Shown here piece by piece: positions 39,002 through 48,109 of a stretch of 64,000 nt of DNA. Made by a program: the position numbers and the translations under genes. The notes under the pieces were generated by a model. That model did not search any database and was not told the origin of the DNA. It saw nothing but the letters and a program-made list of their open reading frames with translations. Source of the DNA: Fundidesulfovibrio magnetotacticus. Its GTDB lineage: Bacteria > Desulfobacterota > Desulfovibrionia > Desulfovibrionales > Desulfovibrionaceae. The stretch lies in assembly GCF_013019105.1 (NCBI RefSeq), contig NZ_BLTE01000006.1, positions 141,796-205,795 on the forward strand, given 5' to 3'. How positions within the stretch are numbered: position 1 is the stretch's first letter; every line of letters begins with the position of its first letter.

Positions 39002-40090
39002 ATGGCCCCCGAAATCCCCGACAGGCCCCCGCCGCGCCTGGAGACCGGCGCTTTCGGATGGGTCCGGCGCAACCTGCTCTGGCCCTGGTACAACGCCGTG
39101 CTCACGGCCCTGTCGCTCCTGCTGGCGTGGTCGGCCGCGAAACCTTTCTGGAACTGGGCCGTGGCCAACGCCACCCTCACCCTGGACCCGGCCGTGGCCA
39201 GGCAGCACACCGGCGCGGCCTGGGGCTACATCCGCGACACCTGGCCCATCTTCATGACCGGCATCTACCCCGCCGAGGAACGCTGGCGGCCCCTGGCGGC
39301 CCTTGTGCTGGTGCTGGCCCTGGCGGGGCTCAGCCTTCTGCCCCGCCTGCGCCGGGGCCGGGCGTTGCGCCTGGCGTGGCTGGCCTCGCCCCTGGCGGTG
39401 TTCGCCCTGATCCACGGCGGCGGCTTCACGGGGCTGCCCGCCGTGGAGACCCACTACTGGGGCGGGCTGATGCTCACGGTGCTCCTCTCGGTGGTGGCCA
39501 TGGCGGCGGCCTTTCCCCTGAGCGTGCTCCTGGCCCTGGGGCGCACCTCGGAGCTGCCCGTGGCCCGGCCCTTCTGCGTGGCCTACATCGAGGTGGTGCG
39601 CGGCGTGCCGCTCATCACCATCCTCTTCATGGCCTCGGTGGTGCTGCCGCTCTTTCTGCCCTCGGACGTGAAGCTCGACAAGGTGATGCGCGCCATGGTG
39701 GGCATCACGCTCTTCTTCGCGGCGTATCTCGCCGAGAACATCCGGGGCGGTCTCCAGGGCATCCCCAAGGGCCAGTACGAGGCCGCCGACGCCCTGGGCA
39801 TGGGCTACTGGAAGAAGATGACCGTGGTCATCCTGCCCCAGGCCCTGCGCATCGTCATCCCGCCCATGGTGAACAACTTCATCGCCATCCTCAAGGACAC
39901 GTCCCTGGTGGGCATCGTGGGCCTCATGGACCTGTTGCAGATTGCCTTCGCCACCACGTCGAGCCCCAAGTGGTTCGGCCGCCTGGAGGAGGCCAACGTC
40001 TTCATCGCCTTCTGGTACTGGGTGCTCTGCTACGGCATGTCCAGCTACAGCGCCCGCCTGGAACGCAAGATCCCCTCGGCGGACAGATAG
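39002..40090 (+). CDS. aapM: General L-amino acid ABC permease AapM
   Basis: A 362-residue permease, partner of AapQ. It opens with FGWVRRNLLWPWYNAVLT, as in AapM/BztC, and carries the EAA loop EAADALGMGYWKKMTVVILP and EVVRGVPLITILFMASVVLP. Its ATG immediately follows the aapQ stop, so translation is coupled. Together with AapQ it makes the membrane channel of a broad L-amino-acid importer. Confidence 0.94.
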   Translation: MAPEIPDRPPPRLETGAFGWVRRNLLWPWYNAVLTALSLLLAWSAAKPFWNWAVANATLTLDPAVARQHTGAAWGYIRDTWPIFMTGIYPAEERWRPLAALVLVLALAGLSLLPRLRRGRALRLAWLASPLAVFALIHGGGFTGLPAVETHYWGGLMLTVLLSVVAMAAAFPLSVLLALGRTSELPVARPFCVAYIEVVRGVPLITILFMASVVLPLFLPSDVKLDKVMRAMVGITLFFAAYLAENIRGGLQGIPKGQYEAADALGMGYWKKMTVVILPQALRIVIPPMVNNFIAILKDTSLVGIVGLMDLLQIAFATTSSPKWFGRLEEANVFIAFWYWVLCYGMSSYSARLERKIPSADR

Positions 40091-40099
40091 GGGCCAGCC

Positions 40100-40879
<780 letters not shown>

Positions 40880-40903
40880 GCCGCACCGGCCGGAGACCCC
40901 CCT

Positions 40904-41761
40904 TTGCCATCCCTTACGCTTTTCAACGACGCGCCCGCGATCTGGGCGCACCGGGGCGGCCGCTCGCTGGCCGCCGAGAACACCCTGCGCGCCCTGCGCA
41001 TGGGCCGCTCGGCCGGCGCGCGAGGCTGCGAGATCGACGTGCAGCTCACGCGCGACGCCCAGGTGATCGTCCTGCACGACCTGAACCTCCTGCGCACCAC
41101 CAACGCGGGCGCGCACCCGCGCTTCGCCTCCGGCCCCCCGGCCCTGCCCTGGCTGCACACGCTCGAAGACATCCGCGCCCTCTGCGCCGACGTGTTCCCG
41201 CGCCGCACGTGCACGGGCTCGCGCCACCACAAGCCCTGGCGGGAGCTGCCCGACCCCTGCCCAGAGGACGTGCGCGTGCCCACGCTGGCCCAGGCCCTGC
41301 GCCTGACCCGCCAGCTGGACATGTGGCTCAACGTGGAGATCAAGGACTTGGCGCGCGCGGCCCCGCCGGAGCTGGCCGGGCGCGTGGTGGAGCGGGTGCT
41401 GGAGGAAGTGGCCGCCGAGGGCATGGAGGACCGGGTGATCGTCTCCTCCTTCAGCGCGACCTGCGTGCTGCGAAGCAAGGAGGCGGCCCCCGGGGTGCTG
41501 GCGGCGCTGCTCACCCCGCACGGCTTCCGGGGAGACGTTGAGCGCGCCCTGCGCGCGGTGAGGGCCGACGCCTGGCACCCTGGGCATCGCGGCCTGGAGC
41601 GGGACGCCGTGCGCGCCGCCCTGGCCGCGGGCTACGGGGTGAACCCCTACACCGTGAACGACGCCGCCGACATGCTCCGCCTGGCGGAATGGGGCGTAAC
41701 GGGCATCGTCACGGACAGGCCCCAGGACGCTCCCCGTTTCGCGGCCCGGCCCAAGTCCTGA
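40904..41761 (+). CDS. Glycerophosphodiester phosphodiesterase (UgpQ type)
   Basis: A 285-residue GDPD TIM barrel with the catalytic set [25 protein letters not shown] and [12 protein letters not shown]. It hydrolyses glycerophosphodiesters to glycerol 3-phosphate and an alcohol in the cytoplasm. It starts at TTG with GGAG upstream; the frame has no better start before HRGG. It is 24 bp after aapP, so probably co-transcribed with the importer, although no functional link is obvious. Confidence 0.92.
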   Translation: MPSLTLFNDAPAIWAHRGGRSLAAENTLRALRMGRSAGARGCEIDVQLTRDAQVIVLHDLNLLRTTNAGAHPRFASGPPALPWLHTLEDIRALCADVFPRRTCTGSRHHKPWRELPDPCPEDVRVPTLAQALRLTRQLDMWLNVEIKDLARAAPPELAGRVVERVLEEVAAEGMEDRVIVSSFSATCVLRSKEAAPGVLAALLTPHGFRGDVERALRAVRADAWHPGHRGLERDAVRAALAAGYGVNPYTVNDAADMLRLAEWGVTGIVTDRPQDAPRFAARPKS

Positions 41762-41846
41762 AGGCCCGGCCCTGGCGTCCCCCGGGGAAGGTGTCCCGGG
41801 CCTCCCGCGCGTCCCCGCCTGCCGGAGCGCGCCGCTCGTGGTGCGC

Positions 41847-41945
41847 CCTCAAAATCCGTCCCTGCGGATTTTCAAGATAACCAGGCAAAACCATTCATTT
41901 AAATAATGAAAAACATCTTCATGTTTTTCATACGCGCGCCGCTAG
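41847..41945. repeat. ~100-bp two-hairpin intergenic element, copy B
   Basis: Copy B of the element at 6076-6174. It has AAAATCCG-tccctg-CGGATTTT (a perfect 8-bp stem) and ATGAAAAACAT-cttc-ATGTTTTTCAT (11-bp stem). It lies between the convergent GDPD and ribF genes and ends in the ribF stop codon, so it is placed to end transcription from one or both sides. Confidence 0.7.
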
Positions 41946-42883
41946 AGCGCGGCCTCGGGCTCGGCGAGGATGCGCTTGGCCAGGCGGATGTCCTCGGCGA
42001 TGCGGGCCTTGAGTTCCTCGATGCCGGGGAACTTGCGCTCGCCGCGCAGGCGCTGGACGAAGTGGAGGTCCACGGTCTTGCCGTAGAGGTCGCCGGAGTA
42101 GTCGAAGATGTGGGCCTCGGTGCTCAGCTGGCTGCCGCCGAAGGTGGGGTTGATGCCGATGTTGGCCACCCCGGCCCAGGTCTGCCCTGCCCGGGAGACC
42201 CACACGGCGTAGACGCCCGAGCGGGGCAGGAGCTGGTCCTGGCTTTTGACGTTGGCGGTGGGGAAGCCCAGGAGCTTGCCGCCCCGGTCGGCCCCGTGGA
42301 TCACCTCGCCGCGCACCTTGTGGCAGCGGCCCAGCAGAGGCTTGGCGTCCCAGACGTCGCCCGCCTGGAGCATGTCGCGCACGCGGGTGGAGCTCACCAC
42401 CGCGCCGTCGTGGAGCACAGGGTCCAGGCGTTCCACCAGGTAGCCCATGGAGCGCCCCAGGGCGGAGAGGGTTTCGTAGTCGCCGCGCCGTCCTTTGCCG
42501 AAGGCCCAGTCGTGGCCGACGATGAGTTCGCGCATGCCCAGGTCGCGCACGAGGCAGTCGCGCACGAAGTCCTCCGGCTCGAGGGAGGCGAAGGCGCGGG
42601 TGAAGGGCAGCACGAGGCAGGCCTCGATGCCCGTGTCGGCGATGAGTTCCAGCTTCACGTCCGGCGCGGTGAGGCGCGGCGGGTCGTTCTTGCCGGTGAG
42701 CACGCTGCGCGGGTGCGGCTCGAAGGTGACGGCCAGGCTGACCACGTTGAGGGCCTTGGCCCTGTCGCGGGTGCGCGCGAGGAGCTTCTGGTGCGCCAGG
42801 TGCACGCCGTCGAAATTGCCGATGGTGAGGCAGGAGCCGTTGAGGACTCCTTCGAGGTCGTCGAAGGTGCGGGCTACGATCAT
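41942..42883 (-). CDS. ribF: Bifunctional riboflavin kinase/FAD synthetase RibF
   Basis: A 313-residue enzyme. The N-terminal nucleotidyltransferase domain has LTIGNFDGVHLAHQKLLART and VTFEPHPRSVL; the C-terminal riboflavin kinase domain has GFPTANVK and GVANIGINPTFGG. It converts riboflavin to FMN and FAD. Full length and all key motifs are present. It converges on the GDPD gene across the repeat element. Confidence 0.97.
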   Translation of the reverse strand: MIVARTFDDLEGVLNGSCLTIGNFDGVHLAHQKLLARTRDRAKALNVVSLAVTFEPHPRSVLTGKNDPPRLTAPDVKLELIADTGIEACLVLPFTRAFASLEPEDFVRDCLVRDLGMRELIVGHDWAFGKGRRGDYETLSALGRSMGYLVERLDPVLHDGAVVSSTRVRDMLQAGDVWDAKPLLGRCHKVRGEVIHGADRGGKLLGFPTANVKSQDQLLPRSGVYAVWVSRAGQTWAGVANIGINPTFGGSQLSTEAHIFDYSGDLYGKTVDLHFVQRLRGERKFPGIEELKARIAEDIRLAKRILAEPEAAL

Positions 42884-43019
42884 GGGGTATCCGGTGGGCC
42901 GGTTTGGCGAAAAGCTAGGTAGCGCAAAGCGCGGGGGCCATCAACCGGGGAAAATTCGTCCCGGGGCGAAAAAACGCTTGCCAAGGGGGCGGCCCGCGTA
43001 TAGATACACGTCTCCCGAC

Positions 43020-43106
43020 GCCGAAGTGGTGGAATTGGTAGACACGCCAGGTTCAGGGTCTGGTGGGGGCAACTCCGTGGAGGTTCGAGTCCTCTCTTCG
43101 GCACCA
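43020..43106 (+). tRNA. tRNA-Leu (anticodon CAG)
   Basis: An 87-nt cloverleaf with CCA encoded. The acceptor stem GCCGAAG pairs with CTTCGGC, the anticodon loop is TTCAGGG (anticodon CAG) on stem CCAGG/TCTGG, a long class II variable arm follows (TGGGGGCAACTCCG), and the T-loop is TTCGAGT. It reads CUG codons, expected to be frequent in this GC-rich genome. A strong terminator follows 8 bp later. Confidence 0.96.
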
Positions 43107-43113
43107 AAAGCAT

Positions 43114-43142
43114 AAGGCCGGACAGCAATGTCCGGCCTTTTT
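43114..43142 (+). terminator. Rho-independent terminator of tRNA-Leu
   Basis: AAGGCCGGACA-gcaa-TGTCCGGCCTT, a perfect 11-bp stem, runs into a TTTTT tract. It directly follows the tRNA gene. Confidence 0.93.
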
Positions 43143-43926
43143 GCATTGGCGCTCGGCGCGGCGCCCCACTTCCGAACACGTCCGCGAGGGCTGAGGCGTC
43201 CCGTCGCAGGCCTTCTCCCCCGCCACAGACATCCCTGCATCGCCCCAAGCCTCCAGAACGGCGCATTCATCATGCCCGCCGACGCCGCCCCCCGGCCTGC
43301 CCGACCGGTGAACGCCGCGCCCGTCCCGGGGATCATCGCGGCGAAAACCGGAAGCTGTTGCATCGGCAGCAAAGCTGTGGTTTAATATTACTTAAGTTAA
43401 ATTCTCCCACTTTTTGCCTTAGCCCGATCGGGCCGAGGCCTGGAGGTTGACTGGCCGACCGCAGGACCATCCGGCAATCGGTCGCTCGAACGCATCGCGG
43501 CATCGATCCGGAAGGAGTCCTCATGCTTCGCATTGCGGCGCGTCACTTCATCCCGGCCACTCTCCCCCGCCTGGCTGTCCGTCCGGCTGAAGCCGGGTTG
43601 ATCCGCGAGGACATCCTCTTCCGGGACACCTGCGGCCCCCCGGGCGAGGCCGCCCCACCCACCCCGGGGACGGGGCTGCGAGCAGGCGTCTCTCCCCGTA
43701 CGGTCAGGCGGGGTTGCTCCTCCCGGGCGCGGGGGGAAATGCGCTCCATTTCCGAGGCGGTCCTTTCGAGCCCCTGGCCCGCACGGCGTCGCGATTCGAA
43801 ATGTACGCCCCAAAACGGCGTTCTTCGCCCAGGCAGTTCGATCACGTCATTCAACGGCAGTACTGGCAAACGCAACAGACCACGCGGATCGTCCCCCAAA
43901 CACCATCGACAGGAGACAGAAGGCCA
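43143..43926. other. Gap upstream of the DUF1254 gene with a possible promoter
   Basis: A 784-bp stretch. An AT-rich patch near 43355-43410 contains TTGCAT, 17 bp, then TTTAAT, a weak promoter candidate reading rightward. The only reading frame with a credible start is the doubtful one at 43523. Otherwise nothing recognisable. Confidence 0.4.
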
Positions 43927-43930
43927 ATGA
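43523..43930 (+). CDS. Doubtful small ORF coupled to the DUF1254 gene
   Basis: A 135-codon frame with a strong ribosome site (GGAAGGAG, 5 bp before the ATG) and a stop that overlaps the next start as ATGA, the layout of translational coupling. Against it, the peptide is Arg/Pro/Ser-rich with no recognisable fold and its second half has poor codon choice. It could be a leader frame or the remains of a gene. I include it at low confidence. Confidence 0.25.
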   Translation: MLRIAARHFIPATLPRLAVRPAEAGLIREDILFRDTCGPPGEAAPPTPGTGLRAGVSPRTVRRGCSSRARGEMRSISEAVLSSPWPARRRDSKCTPQNGVLRPGSSITSFNGSTGKRNRPRGSSPKHHRQETEGQ

Positions 43931-45354
43931 GAGCTTCCAGGAAAACAGCACTTGCCATCTGCGTGTCGTTCATGACCCTGTTTCTTCCCTTCAATGCGGG
44001 CCAGGCGAAAGAGAACCTTTTGGAGGCCGTCGCGCTCGGAGTGGAAGCTTACGTCTACGGCTACCCGCTCGTGACCATGGAAATGACCCGGCGCGTCATG
44101 ACCAACGTGGAGAAGCCCCAGGGAACGCACGCCCCCATGGGGCAGTTCGTACGGATGCGCGAGTACCCCACGGCGGAGTTTCGCGACGTGACCGCGCCCA
44201 ACGCCGACACGCTCTACACCACGGCGTGGATCGACGTGGGTCGCGAGCCCTACGTGCTCACGCTGCCGGACGCCAAGGACCGCTACTACCTCTTCCCCAT
44301 GCTCGACGGCTGGACGAACGTTTTCCAGGCCCCCGGCAAGCGCACCACCGGCACGGGGCCGCAGCAATACGCCATCACCGGCCCCGGCTGGAACGGCAAG
44401 CTGCCCGACGGCGTGAAGGAGTACAAATCGCCCACCAACATCGTGTGGCTGCTCGGGCGCATTTACTGCACCGGCACCCCCGAGGACTACGAGACCGTGC
44501 ACAAGCTGCAGGACGAGATCGCGCTCGTGCCGCTCAGCTCCTACGGCAAACCCTACACGCCCCCTGCCGGGAAGGTCGATCCTTCCCTGGACATGAAGCT
44601 TGCGGTGCGCGAACAGGTCAACGCGCTCAGCGCGCACGACTACTTCAACCTGCTGGCCAGGCTCCTGAAGGACAACCCGCCCGCCCCGGCCGACAAGCCC
44701 ATGCTGGCCAAGATGGCCAGGCTGGGCATCGTGCCCGGACAGCCCTTCGACGGCAACAGGCTCAGCCCCCTGGCGCGCGAGGCGTTCGCCACGGTCCCGA
44801 AGATCGGCTTCGAACGGATCATGCTCTGGATGAAGGAAGGCGTCCTCGCGGGCGACATGAAACTCCAGAACGGCTGGGCCTTCACCACCAAGACCGGCGA
44901 CTACGGCGTCAACTACATCCAGCGCGCCCTGATCACCGCCATCGGCCTGGGCGCGAACCTCCCCCAGGACGCGGTCTACCCGACCTCCGAAGGCCCCAAC
45001 GTCCTCGCATCGTACCACGGCGGGAAGAACTACGTGATGCGCTTCGAGAAGGGCCAGCTCCCCCCGGCGGAGGGCTTCTGGTCGCTGACCATGTACGACA
45101 AGGACTACTTCTTCGTGAAAAACCCCCTCAACCGCCAGAGCATCAGCGCCAGGCAGAACCTGAAACCCAACGCCGACGGCTCCGTGGACCTCTACATCCA
45201 GCACGACAATCCCGGGCCGGACAAGGAATCCAACTGGCTTCCCGCGCCCAAGGACACCTTCGTCCTCATGCTGCGGCTCTACTGGCCGAGCAAGGCCAAC
45301 CCCTCGATTCTCGACGGATCATGGGTCATTCCTGAGGTCAAAGAGGTGAACTGA
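43927..45354 (+). CDS. Secreted DUF1254/DUF1214 protein
   Basis: A 475-residue protein with a signal peptide (MRASRKTALAICVSFMTLFL.., cut near GQA-KE at residue 27). It contains EAYVYGYPLVTMEMTRRVMT and the DVTAPNADTLYTTAWIDV block of DUF1254 and, toward the C-terminus, YVMRFEKGQLPPAEGFWSLT and DKDYFFVKNPLNRQSI of DUF1214. The family is widespread, periplasmic, and of unknown biochemical role. AGGAGACAGAAGG precedes the ATG. It lies upstream of an outer-membrane barrel gene, with a hairpin between them. Confidence 0.9.
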   Translation: MRASRKTALAICVSFMTLFLPFNAGQAKENLLEAVALGVEAYVYGYPLVTMEMTRRVMTNVEKPQGTHAPMGQFVRMREYPTAEFRDVTAPNADTLYTTAWIDVGREPYVLTLPDAKDRYYLFPMLDGWTNVFQAPGKRTTGTGPQQYAITGPGWNGKLPDGVKEYKSPTNIVWLLGRIYCTGTPEDYETVHKLQDEIALVPLSSYGKPYTPPAGKVDPSLDMKLAVREQVNALSAHDYFNLLARLLKDNPPAPADKPMLAKMARLGIVPGQPFDGNRLSPLAREAFATVPKIGFERIMLWMKEGVLAGDMKLQNGWAFTTKTGDYGVNYIQRALITAIGLGANLPQDAVYPTSEGPNVLASYHGGKNYVMRFEKGQLPPAEGFWSLTMYDKDYFFVKNPLNRQSISARQNLKPNADGSVDLYIQHDNPGPDKESNWLPAPKDTFVLMLRLYWPSKANPSILDGSWVIPEVKEVN

Positions 45355-45376
45355 CGCGCCCCGACGGATCGTTTCC

Positions 45377-45405
45377 GGCCGGGTCTTCGTGTCGAAGACC
45401 CGGCC
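45377..45405. terminator. Long perfect hairpin after the DUF1254 gene
   Basis: GGCCGGGTCTTCG-tgt-CGAAGACCCGGCC is a perfect 13-bp stem 22 bp past the stop. No T-run follows, so it may be an intrinsic terminator of the weak kind, an mRNA 3'-stabiliser, or a processing site between the two envelope genes. Confidence 0.55.
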
Positions 45406-45459
45406 TCGGGGCCTCTCGCCCCTTTCGCGCCAACCCCAACCCGACCGGCTGGAGGCCTT

Positions 45460-46254
45460 ATGCCGAACACCACGGCCAGGTGTTTCATCCTGACAGCGCT
45501 TCTCGTGCTCACGATATGTCCCGTTGCCGCCCAAGCCGCCGCGCCGACCCCTCCCGGCGGGGACCTCAAGGTCACCCTGGCCCCCTACGCCTGGCTCACG
45601 GGCCTCTCGGGCACGGTGGGGGTGCGCGGGGCCCAGACGACCGTCGATTCCAGCTTCGCCGACCTCTCCAAATACCTGAACATCGCGGGCATGCTCCACG
45701 CGGACATCCTCTATCGGGACACCTTCGGGCTCCTGGGAGAGGTCAATTACGCCCAGCTCGGCGACCAGTCCTCGGGGAAACGGGTCTCCCTGGACGGGCA
45801 GATGGGCCTGTTCCTCTCCGACGTGGCCGGGTTCTGGCGCGTGGGAACCGCCGCGCTGGGCAAGGACGGGGCCGCGCCCGCGAGCCTGGACCTCCTGGCC
45901 GGCGCGCGCATCTGGAGCCTGGCCATGCACCTCAAGAGCGATTCGCCCTTCAACAGCCGTTCGATCTTCAGGCAGAAAAGCTGGGTGGACCCCTTTGTGG
46001 GGGCGCGGGTGCAGTTCCAGCTGACGGACGCCTGGAAGGCCGAACTGCGCGGCGGCGTCGGCGGCTTCGGCATCAGTTCGGCCATCACGTGGGACGCCAT
46101 GGCCCTGGTGGGCTACACCTTCCGCGACCACGGCACGGCATTCATCGGCTACCGCGCGGTCGGCGTGAACCACTCCGAAGGCAGCGGCAAGGACTACTTC
46201 AAGTTCGACGCCGTCCTGTCGGGGCCGGTCCTCGGCGCGGCCTTCACGTTCTGA
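45460..46254 (+). CDS. Outer-membrane beta-barrel protein
   Basis: A 264-residue protein with a signal peptide (cleaved after AQA, near residue 27). Alternating amphipathic strands follow (VTLAPYAWLTGLSGTVGV.., GMLHADILYRDTFGLLGEV.., ALVGYTFRDHGTAFIGYRAV) and the chain ends in Phe (AAFTF), the usual outer-membrane assembly signal. It is probably a small porin-like or structural barrel. It may be transcribed with the DUF1254 gene upstream; a functional link is only suggested by adjacency. Confidence 0.8.
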   Translation: MPNTTARCFILTALLVLTICPVAAQAAAPTPPGGDLKVTLAPYAWLTGLSGTVGVRGAQTTVDSSFADLSKYLNIAGMLHADILYRDTFGLLGEVNYAQLGDQSSGKRVSLDGQMGLFLSDVAGFWRVGTAALGKDGAAPASLDLLAGARIWSLAMHLKSDSPFNSRSIFRQKSWVDPFVGARVQFQLTDAWKAELRGGVGGFGISSAITWDAMALVGYTFRDHGTAFIGYRAVGVNHSEGSGKDYFKFDAVLSGPVLGAAFTF

Positions 46255-46348
46255 CGTCGGACCGGGGAAAACTCCCGCCCGGGAGCGCAGGCCCGGCACA
46301 ACCGGCCATCCGATCGCAACCGTTCTTTTCCATGCAGTGGAAGGCGCC

Positions 46349-47965
46349 ATGCCAATCCGTACCAAAGCATCCCACGCATTCCCGATGAAGCTTCCGCTGG
46401 CGCAACGGCTGCGGCATCTCCTCGCCGCACGGCTCGTCGGCGTCCTCCTGGCCGTGCTGGTGGCCGTGCTTGCCGCCGGAATCCTGGTGACGACCGCCCG
46501 CGTCCGCCAGACCATGGCCGAAGGACGGCAGAAAGCGATCGCCGCCGGGCAGGCCCTTGTGAAGAACATCGACCACGAGCTGGACAGCCACGTCTACAAC
46601 GTTATGGCCATGCGCAACGTCGCGGAGAGCTGCCTCTCCGGCTACCTGACCCGCCCCGGCAATCCGGCGGACCGGTTGCGCCGCCTTCCGGAGCGGGACG
46701 GGTACGCCGCGCTGCCCCCGGGGAAGGATGAGGACCGCCAGGCCCATGGCCGGATGGTGGGGCTGGGCCGGACGCCCGGCCCCGACGACCCCGTGGTCGA
46801 AGAAATGCGGATGGCCGAAGCCCTGGCCCCCCTCATGCGGGCCATTCGGGACAGAAGCCCCGACACGCCCTGGGTCTATTACACATCGGCCAATGCCTTC
46901 ATGTACCTCTTCCCCTCCGAGGAGGCGGAAGAGTTCTACTTCACCCCCGACCTGCTCGAAATGGAGTTCCTGACCGGCGCGACGCCGCAGGCCAACCCGT
47001 CGCGCGCGACCTTCTGGACCAAACCCTACACGGACGTGGCGGGAAAAGGCCAGATGGCCACGGTAAGCGCGCCCATCTACCAGGGGGACAGCTTCCGTGG
47101 GAGCGTCAGCATCGACGTCTCCGTCAAGAATCTCCAGTACATCATGGACATGTACCCGCTGCCGGGCGTGAATGCCGTCCTGGTCAGCGATGACGGGCAG
47201 CAACTGGCGCGCCACACGTTTGCTAACATCCCGCACGGCGCCAAGGGGTATGAATTCCACAGCCTCCCGCTCAAGCTCGTCCCCTGGCGCATCGAACTCG
47301 CTGTCGACGAGAGAAGGCTGTTGCAGGATGCCCTGAAAGATCAGGCCGCGCTCATCATCGGAATGCTTCTGATTGCGTCCGTCCTGTTGTTTTCGGCGCT
47401 TCTGGCGCGCCATGCCAGGCGCGTCCGGGACATCTCCATCCATGACGGTCTGACAGGACTGTTCAACCGCAGGCATTTTGACGAGATCGCGTCCTATCAC
47501 TTCGATGCGGCGCGGCGCGGCCTGGTGCGCATGGGCATGATCCTGGCTGATGTGGATTATTTCAAGAAATTCAACGACGCCTACGGGCACCAAAAGGGAG
47601 ACAGGGCGTTGGCTGGAGTGGCCGAAGCCCTGGAAAATACGCTGCAAAGGGGCACGGACCTGGCCTTCCGCGTGGGCGGGGAGGAGTTCCTCATCCTCGT
47701 GACCCTGCACGAACAGGAGACCCTGCACCCGATCCTTGCCAAGTTGAACCAGGCGGTGCGCGATTTGAAGCTGCCGCACAAGGCCAGCCCCTACGGACAC
47801 CTGACCCTCTCCCTGGGGGCGATCGTCATCGACCAGCGTGCGTGGATGGACTTGGACGCCGCCTACTGCCGCGTGGACGAGGCACTCTACCAGGCGAAAT
47901 CCCGAGGCAGGGACTGCTACGCCATGCTGGAGGCGCCCCCCGTCGAAACAGGGCACGTCTGCTGA
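46349..47965 (+). CDS. Membrane diguanylate cyclase with periplasmic Cache-like sensor
   Basis: A 538-residue protein: helix 1 (about residues 27-50), a periplasmic double-Cache-like domain (about 55-325, with RATFWTKPYTDVAGKGQMAT), helix 2 (about 333-353) and a GGDEF domain. The active-site loop is GGEEF at 443-447, which is catalytically competent, and an I-site RGTD lies five residues before it, so product inhibition is expected. It synthesises c-di-GMP in response to a periplasmic ligand. The ATG at 46349 has GGAAGG upstream; a GTG at 46337 adds four residues. Confidence 0.93.
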   Translation: MPIRTKASHAFPMKLPLAQRLRHLLAARLVGVLLAVLVAVLAAGILVTTARVRQTMAEGRQKAIAAGQALVKNIDHELDSHVYNVMAMRNVAESCLSGYLTRPGNPADRLRRLPERDGYAALPPGKDEDRQAHGRMVGLGRTPGPDDPVVEEMRMAEALAPLMRAIRDRSPDTPWVYYTSANAFMYLFPSEEAEEFYFTPDLLEMEFLTGATPQANPSRATFWTKPYTDVAGKGQMATVSAPIYQGDSFRGSVSIDVSVKNLQYIMDMYPLPGVNAVLVSDDGQQLARHTFANIPHGAKGYEFHSLPLKLVPWRIELAVDERRLLQDALKDQAALIIGMLLIASVLLFSALLARHARRVRDISIHDGLTGLFNRRHFDEIASYHFDAARRGLVRMGMILADVDYFKKFNDAYGHQKGDRALAGVAEALENTLQRGTDLAFRVGGEEFLILVTLHEQETLHPILAKLNQAVRDLKLPHKASPYGHLTLSLGAIVIDQRAWMDLDAAYCRVDEALYQAKSRGRDCYAMLEAPPVETGHVC

Positions 47966-48109
47966 GCGCGACGATTTGCCGTCTTGCGGGCGCACTCCCC
48001 GCTCCCGGCGCGTAGCGCGGCAGGGGCGAAAGCGTCAGGCGACGATCCGCGCAAAGAAGGCCTGCATGCAACAGGCAATCGGCTCAGACACTGCGCTGCC
48101 GCCTTTGGG

